Below are positions 59,392 through 64,000 of a stretch of DNA of 64,000 bases, piece after piece. A model generated the notes under the pieces. It was not told the origin of the DNA. It worked only from the letters and a program-made list of their open reading frames with translations, and made no database searches. Every line of letters begins with the position of its first letter. Position 1 is the first letter of the stretch. The stretch is from Afipia sp049747295. GTDB lineage: Bacteria; Pseudomonadota; Alphaproteobacteria; Rhizobiales; Xanthobacteraceae. The position numbers were made by a program, and so were the translations under genes. Where the stretch lies: assembly GCF_049747295.1 (NCBI RefSeq), contig NZ_JBMHJM010000001.1, positions 3,968,001-4,032,000 of the forward strand. The letters are read 5' to 3'.

Positions 59392-62244
59392 ATGGCGCAG
59401 CCGGCACAGAATAGAGATGTTATCTTTTTTGGCCCTTTCAGCTTGGTTGCAAGCGAACGCCTCCTGATGAAGGACGGCACCTCCGTCGAACTGGGCGCGC
59501 GAACCCTCGATACCTTGATTGCCTTGGTGTCACACCCCAACGAGATCGTTGGCAAAAGAGAGTTGATGGCGAAGGTCTGGCCTGACGTCGTTGTGGAAGA
59601 GGGCAGTTTACGATTTCATATTGCGGCCCTTCGAAAGGCGCTGGGCGATGGCAAAGATGGTGTGCGGTACATCAGCACCCTGGCCGGTCGCGGCTATTGC
59701 TTTGTCGCGCCGATCTCGCGGTCGAACGGTCAACCCGACGGAATTGCGACGGCTGCTGCTTTCAAGGACTCCAATCTTCCTACCCGCTCAACGCGGATGG
59801 TCGGGCGCACCGACGATGTCTTCACGCTCACGAACCTGTTGCGTGTATCGCGTTTTGTCACGGTCGTTGGCCCAGGCGGGGTCGGCAAAACCACGGTTGC
59901 CGTGGCGGTCGTGCATGACTTGCTCGATGCTTTCGCCGGAGCCGTGCTCTTCGTCGACCTTGGAGCCTTGAGCGATGCCGGCTTGGTCGCCAGCGCCGTC
60001 ACATCGATGCTCGGGCTGTCGGTTCAATCCGAGGACCCGACACCCAGCTTGATTGCATATCTGCGCGACAAGCAACTGCTTCTGGTTCTCGATAGTTGCG
60101 AGCACCTCATCGACACCGTCGCAGCCATCGCGGAGCGCATCTATCTGGAGGCTCCGCAGGTCCATATTCTTGCCACGAGCCGCGAAGCGCTGCGCGTCGA
60201 AGGCGAGCAGGTGTATCGGTTGATGCCGTTGACGTTTCCGCCGGACGATCCGGGGTTGACTGCGGCGGACGCACTAACGTTCCCGGCAATCCAGTTGTTT
60301 GTAGAGCGAGCTGCGGCGAGTGGCGTTCGCTTGGACCTCAACGATCAAGACGCTGCGATCGTGGCGGGCATCTGCCGCAAGCTCGACGGTGTCGCGCTCG
60401 CCATTGAGCTGACAGCCGCAAGGGTTGCAACTTACGGGCTGCAGCAAACTGCCGCGCTCCTCGACCAGCGCCTTGCTTTGGAATGGCCGGGGCATCGCAC
60501 CGCCCCGCCACGGCAAAAGACCCTGCACGCGACGCTCGACTGGAGCTATGAGCTCCTGTCCGATGTGGAGTGCGCGGTGCTTCGTCGGCTTGCTGTATTC
60601 GTCGATCATTTCACGCTTCAGGCGGCGGAGGCCGTTGCCACAAGCGCGAGGATCGATCAGGGACAGGTCGTTGGCGCAATCGAGAGCTTGGTCAGCAAAT
60701 CGATGGTCACGGCCGATCCCGTCGGCTCAACGATGCGCTACCGCCTGCTGGACACAACACGCGCCTACGTCCTTGAAATCGAAATTGACGACATCGAAGT
60801 TGCCGACGTGGCGACGCGTCACGCCACCTATTACCGGAAATGGCTGGAGCAGACCGTCGCTGGATGGTCGACGCTCAGGAATGTGACGGACCGGCTTCCC
60901 CACCTTCACGATCTTAACAATGCACGCTCCGCGCTGGAATGGTGCTTCGGCATCAACGGCAATGCCGAGCTTGGCGTTGAACTTGCTTCCGCCGCCGCGC
61001 CTGTTTTTCTGGCGATGTCTCTTTTGACCGAGTGCCATCGCTGGTCGGAGCGGGCCATCCTCGCTCTCGATGATGAAACGCGCGGAGGGCGCATGGAGAT
61101 GCGTCTTCAGGCGGCGCTGGGGTTGTCGTTGATGTTCACGCGCGGCGAAAGCGAGGCGTCGTGTGCTGCCTTGCGCAGAGGTCTCGTGATTGCCGAAGAA
61201 CGTGGCGACATCCTCAACCAGGTGCAAGTGCTGGGTCTGCTGCATCTGCTCCACACGCGGGGCGGAGAATTCAAAACCGCGCTTCAATACGCAAAGCGCA
61301 ATTGTGCGTTGTCAGTGGACTCCGGAGACCCGGTCGCCAATGCGTTGGCCCGGTCCATGTTGGGGGCTTCGCTCCAGTCCACCGGCGATCTCGGCGGCGC
61401 CCGGATCGAATTAAGTGCGGCGCTTAAGCATGGGCTGGACTCCCAACCGACCAACATCATCCTGCTGGCGTTCGATCACCGCACAGTGGCTGGTGTCGCG
61501 CTGGCGAAAACCCTGTGGCTGCAGGGCCATCCTGCTCAGGCTTTAGAACGGGCACGCCGGACGGTCAGAGACGCCGCGCGCTTGGGGCATCCGGTCACGC
61601 TATCCATCGCGCTCAACGGCGCCATTTCCGTCTTCCTTTGGACCGGGGACCTGCAAAGTGCTGACGAGCACATTGATTGGTTCATAGCCCATGCCGAAGC
61701 CCATTCAATGGCACCCTATCTCATAGTGGCACGTGGCCTCAAAGGACTACTGGCTATCCGCAGAGGCGATGCCAAGGACGGCGTTGAGAATTTGCAGAGC
61801 TGCCTTCAGGACCTCCATGTGGCAGGTTACAGGTCGTTCACCACGACGTTCAACATCTCACTCGCTCAGGGATTTGCGGCGACCGGTCAATTTGCGGAAG
61901 GCGTCACGCTGATCGATGACACGATAAAACTCATCGAGGCAAACGGAGATGTCTTGTATATCCCTGAGGCGCTTCGTGTGAAGGGTAACCTTTTGTTCGG
62001 GCTGCAGCCTTCCGGCAGCGATGCCGCAGAGACCTGCTTGTTTCAGGCGGTTGAATTGAGCCGTCGTCAGGGTGCACGAGCCTGGGAGTTGCGCGCTTCA
62101 GTCGATTTGGCGCGGCTGCTGGTTGCACGGGATCGACCTAAGCGCGCACGGCCGCTGCTACAAGGTATTCTCGAGCAGTTCACAGAGGGGTTCGATACGG
62201 CAGATCTGATTGAAGCCAAACGCTTATTGGCGAGCCTGAGTTAG
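59392..62244 (+). CDS. 950-residue winged-helix regulator with NB-ARC-like ATPase and helical repeats
   Basis: An OmpR/CadC-type DNA-binding domain comes first (residues about 10-107: ELGARTLDTLIALVSHPNEIVGKRELMAKVWPD, VRYISTLAGRGYCFVAPI). An AAA/NB-ARC-type ATPase follows with Walker A GPGGVGKTT at 160-168, Walker B LLLVLDSCEHL at about 229-239 and the sensor motif LATSREALRVEGEQVYRL. The C-terminal half is Ala-rich and helical, like TPR repeats. Such proteins are signal-integrating activators; the input is unknown. The ATG at 59392 follows GGGGAAGACGC. Confidence 0.9.
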   Translation: MAQPAQNRDVIFFGPFSLVASERLLMKDGTSVELGARTLDTLIALVSHPNEIVGKRELMAKVWPDVVVEEGSLRFHIAALRKALGDGKDGVRYISTLAGRGYCFVAPISRSNGQPDGIATAAAFKDSNLPTRSTRMVGRTDDVFTLTNLLRVSRFVTVVGPGGVGKTTVAVAVVHDLLDAFAGAVLFVDLGALSDAGLVASAVTSMLGLSVQSEDPTPSLIAYLRDKQLLLVLDSCEHLIDTVAAIAERIYLEAPQVHILATSREALRVEGEQVYRLMPLTFPPDDPGLTAADALTFPAIQLFVERAAASGVRLDLNDQDAAIVAGICRKLDGVALAIELTAARVATYGLQQTAALLDQRLALEWPGHRTAPPRQKTLHATLDWSYELLSDVECAVLRRLAVFVDHFTLQAAEAVATSARIDQGQVVGAIESLVSKSMVTADPVGSTMRYRLLDTTRAYVLEIEIDDIEVADVATRHATYYRKWLEQTVAGWSTLRNVTDRLPHLHDLNNARSALEWCFGINGNAELGVELASAAAPVFLAMSLLTECHRWSERAILALDDETRGGRMEMRLQAALGLSLMFTRGESEASCAALRRGLVIAEERGDILNQVQVLGLLHLLHTRGGEFKTALQYAKRNCALSVDSGDPVANALARSMLGASLQSTGDLGGARIELSAALKHGLDSQPTNIILLAFDHRTVAGVALAKTLWLQGHPAQALERARRTVRDAARLGHPVTLSIALNGAISVFLWTGDLQSADEHIDWFIAHAEAHSMAPYLIVARGLKGLLAIRRGDAKDGVENLQSCLQDLHVAGYRSFTTTFNISLAQGFAATGQFAEGVTLIDDTIKLIEANGDVLYIPEALRVKGNLLFGLQPSGSDAAETCLFQAVELSRRQGARAWELRASVDLARLLVARDRPKRARPLLQGILEQFTEGFDTADLIEAKRLLASLS

Positions 62245-62312
62245 CTTAGGCTGCAGTTTGGGCGGGCGCGCGGACACATCACGTGACTGAAAAGCATATG
62301 GAGGGATGTCTC

Positions 62313-62606
62313 ATGTATGCCGCCATTCGTCAGGGTAAGGCCAAGACAGGCATGGCCGAAGAGCTGGCCGTCCGGATCAAGGAGGGCGCTATTCCGATCA
62401 TCAGCGATGTTGAAGGTTTTATGGCCTACTACGTAGTCTATGCGCCGGACGATACCGTGACCGCGATCAGTATCTTCAATAATTTTGCAGGCGCGGAGGA
62501 GTCGAACCGGCGCGGGCTGGCGTGGATCGAGCAGAACCTATCGCCATTGCTCACCGGACCGATCACGGCGGTGGCCGGGCCTGTGATCGTTCACACGCTG
62601 GCGTAG
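62313..62606 (+). CDS. small dimeric alpha/beta-barrel (ABM-like) protein
   Basis: A 97-residue protein starting at the ATG with GGAGG 7-11 bases upstream. The pattern MYAAIRQGKAKTGMAEELAVRIK, EGFMAYYVVYAPDDTVTAISIF and EESNRRGLAWIEQNLSPLL is that of antibiotic-biosynthesis-monooxygenase-like ferredoxin folds. It follows the large regulator by 68 bases on the same strand and may share its transcript or be its target. Its activity is unknown. Confidence 0.75.
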   Translation: MYAAIRQGKAKTGMAEELAVRIKEGAIPIISDVEGFMAYYVVYAPDDTVTAISIFNNFAGAEESNRRGLAWIEQNLSPLLTGPITAVAGPVIVHTLA

Positions 62607-62979
62607 TGCATGTAGATCTTCCGAAGTCCGCGTCAGCGGGACGCATTTGCGCGGGCTGATGAGGTTGAAATCAAAAGTGATCATCTTAAGGTACCCGTAA
62701 CCAGCAGCGCACTCACTCCGACAGCGTGGACGTGGTAGATTTGTTGAAGCCCATAACAGCTATCGGACGTGGATAAGGTCTCGGCGGATGCTGCACATCT
62801 TCCGGAAGATCTTCGCGCTCCAGTCGATTTCGCCGAGAGCGCGAAGTCCGGCACCGTTCCTGCCGCATCCTGTTCAGTGAAATAGCCCGATAGCTCGAAG
62901 CGGAGACGCCTCAGGCGTATCACGCGTGGGCTCGTCGTCATCATGAGCCTGAACCGCTGCTTGATCCAGGGAGGAACAG
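62607..62979. other. 373-base intergenic region rich in inverted repeats
   Basis: Three inverted repeats stand out: ATCTTCC/GGAAGAT (62797-62810, no spacer), CTTCGCGCTC-N16-GAGCGCGAAG (62811-62846) and ACGCC-TCA-GGCGT (62906-62918). An 87-codon minus-strand frame at 62681-62944 covers part of it but lacks a known domain. A structured RNA or regulatory region is possible. Confidence 0.4.
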
Positions 62980-63546
62980 ATGAAGCCCATCAGCCTCAGC
63001 ACAATTGCGGCGCCTGCCGCCGCAATGACACTCGTTAAAACGGCGATTTTCGCCGGACTACTGACAGCCTTTATGCCAATGGCTGCCTCAGCAGATCCGA
63101 TTGAGAAGAAGGGGACGACGCCCTACGTCACCCACTTCATTTTCCGCCCGTTGACCAGCATTGATATCGCCGATCTCGGAACGGCCACCACGCTGGAGGC
63201 GGTCGGAACGACCCAAAACATGAAGGGCGAGAAGATGCTCGACAGGATGTCGGCGCATTGCTCCGCGCTGCGTGTCGCGGCCGGCGAGAAGAAATACATC
63301 AACGGTGCTTGCGTGTTGGCGGATGCCGACGGCGACAAGATTTTTTCGACGTTCGATACGCGCGATCTCGATGCGTCGCAGCCGAAAATGGATTGCGGCA
63401 CCCATGTCATCACCGGCGGTACCGGGAAGTACAAAGGCATCACAGGGAGTGAGCCATTTGCTTGCATCAGCATGCCGGCCCCGGCTGGCCCCGGCGGTTA
63501 TTTTGCAATGGACATCCCGCACAACACGAGTTGGGAAATCAAATAA
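62980..63546 (+). CDS. exported hypothetical protein, allene-oxide-cyclase-barrel-like
   Basis: A 188-residue protein with a long leader (hydrophobic helix VKTAIFAGLLTAFMPMAASA, cleavage near ASADP). The mature part has VLADADGDKIFSTFDTRD and GTHVITGGTGKYKGITGSEPFAC, similar to lipocalin-like barrels of the AOC/dirigent type. Three or four Cys residues suggest disulfides. GGGAGGAACAG precedes the ATG. It is followed by a probable flavin monooxygenase gene. The function is unknown. Confidence 0.72.
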   Translation: MKPISLSTIAAPAAAMTLVKTAIFAGLLTAFMPMAASADPIEKKGTTPYVTHFIFRPLTSIDIADLGTATTLEAVGTTQNMKGEKMLDRMSAHCSALRVAAGEKKYINGACVLADADGDKIFSTFDTRDLDASQPKMDCGTHVITGGTGKYKGITGSEPFACISMPAPAGPGGYFAMDIPHNTSWEIK

Positions 63547-63838
63547 GTGTGGGACATCCGTTGAGAGGGAGTTGAGTTCAGAAGAGCCCGGGTGGTGCCA
63601 AACACGCGCAACGCTCACCGGCGATCTTATGCCGCAGCGCAATCGCCAGATTTCGCGCGCGCACTCTTTCGGCACCGCAGCTTTCCTGCTCGCGTCGCTC
63701 TCGCAAAGTGCTAACATTTCCGCACGTCCCGAAGATCGATGAGGCGGCGCGGGCCGTTGCTTCCGCCGCATGTTGAGTGGCGTGCTTCAACGCGCCGATT
63801 ATAGAGCAGAGCGAACGCTCGCCAGGGAGGACTTCAGA

Positions 63839-64000
63839 ATGCTCGACACCGCGCTCGACAAGGCTCCAAATAAGATTGTGTCCGATTTGCTCGATACGCT
63901 CGGTCAGGCACTGTCCACCGGCGACGTCGACCGCGCTGTCGATCTGTTTCAGACCGACTGTTACTGGCGCGACCTCGTTACCTTCACCTGGAACATCAAG
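63839..64000 (+). CDS. start of a probable flavin-containing monooxygenase (cut by the window edge)
   Basis: The ATG at 63839 follows AGGGAGGACTTCAG. The 54 codons present (TLGQALSTGDVDRAVDLFQTDCYWRDLVTFTWNIK) match the SnoaL-like N-terminal extension found ahead of the FAD-binding domain in a group of NAD(P)/FAD-dependent monooxygenases of Bradyrhizobium. The catalytic domains lie outside the window, so the call rests on this extension only. It may form a unit with the exported protein at 62980. Confidence 0.6.
   Translation, partial: MLDTALDKAPNKIVSDLLDTLGQALSTGDVDRAVDLFQTDCYWRDLVTFTWNIK

Noticed and set aside
62681..62944. An 87-codon minus-strand frame
   Set aside because: No domain, no good ribosome-binding site, and it overlaps several inverted repeats; kept only as part of the intergenic description.

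Overview
The window looks like chromosomal DNA of a GC-rich alphaproteobacterium, most like Bradyrhizobium, Afipia or Rhodopseudomonas (family Nitrobacteraceae). The reasons are high GC with strong codon bias, an HWE-type histidine kinase, tandem DUF1254 proteins, a rhizobial chr operon, an ECF41-type promoter and many LysR/AraC/TetR regulators paired with single enzymes. This placement is inferred from gene content, not from a database search. There is no integrase, insertion sequence, CRISPR array or rRNA operon.

Layout. 1-1660: the N-terminal and central part of an OLD-family ATPase/TOPRIM nuclease, visibly lower in GC and broken by one in-frame amber codon. 1.8-8 kb: serine hydrolase, thioesterase, a PH-like protein, two tandem secreted DUF1254 proteins and small stress/membrane proteins. 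8-12.8 kb: a FixK/FNR-like box between a 32-residue membrane peptide and a Gly-rich secreted protein, then a four-gene translationally coupled chromate operon (rhodanese-ChrB, ChrA, a secreted lectin-like protein, a two-repeat DUF1259/ChrL-like protein) with a recognisable promoter and operator. 12.8-17.2 kb: a chemoreceptor, an HWE sensor kinase and tRNA-Trp. 17.3-25.5 kb: MOSC protein, hydrolase, HtrA protease divergent from HtpG, an LDH/MDH-like dehydrogenase and hypothetical proteins. 25.7-43.2 kb: a run of regulator-plus-target units (AraC/SDR, LysR/MBL hydrolase, TetR/membrane protein, DJ-1/GlxA, MocR/MFS, HxlR/MFS), several with clear palindromic operators in the shared intergenic space. 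At 38.0-39.6 kb lies an ECF41-type unit: a perfect ECF41 promoter, an NmrA-like SDR and a cupin, while the sigma factor survives only as its C-terminal regulatory tail. 43.9-50 kb: an orphan ATP-synthase epsilon subunit, PPK2, a SulP transporter and an aldo/keto reductase with a divergent LysR. 50-57.4 kb: a deleted outer-membrane barrel gene, an exported hydrolase, a DHFR-like protein, an HD protein, an MHS-type transporter and an SPW protein. 57.5-64 kb: an OmpR-type regulator and a 950-residue winged-helix/ATPase regulator, with a 43-nt imperfect repeat in opposite orientations ahead of each, then small secreted proteins and the start of a probable flavin monooxygenase.

How the genes work together. 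Most of the window is a set of small stress- or xenobiotic-responsive modules, each a regulator beside one transporter or enzyme. Gene decay is visible at three loci (OLD nuclease, ECF41 sigma factor, outer-membrane barrel). The points most worth following are the ECF41 unit that kept its promoter but lost most of its sigma gene, the extended chromate operon, the dual TetR operators, the orphan atpC and the repeated element near 57.5/59.2 kb.
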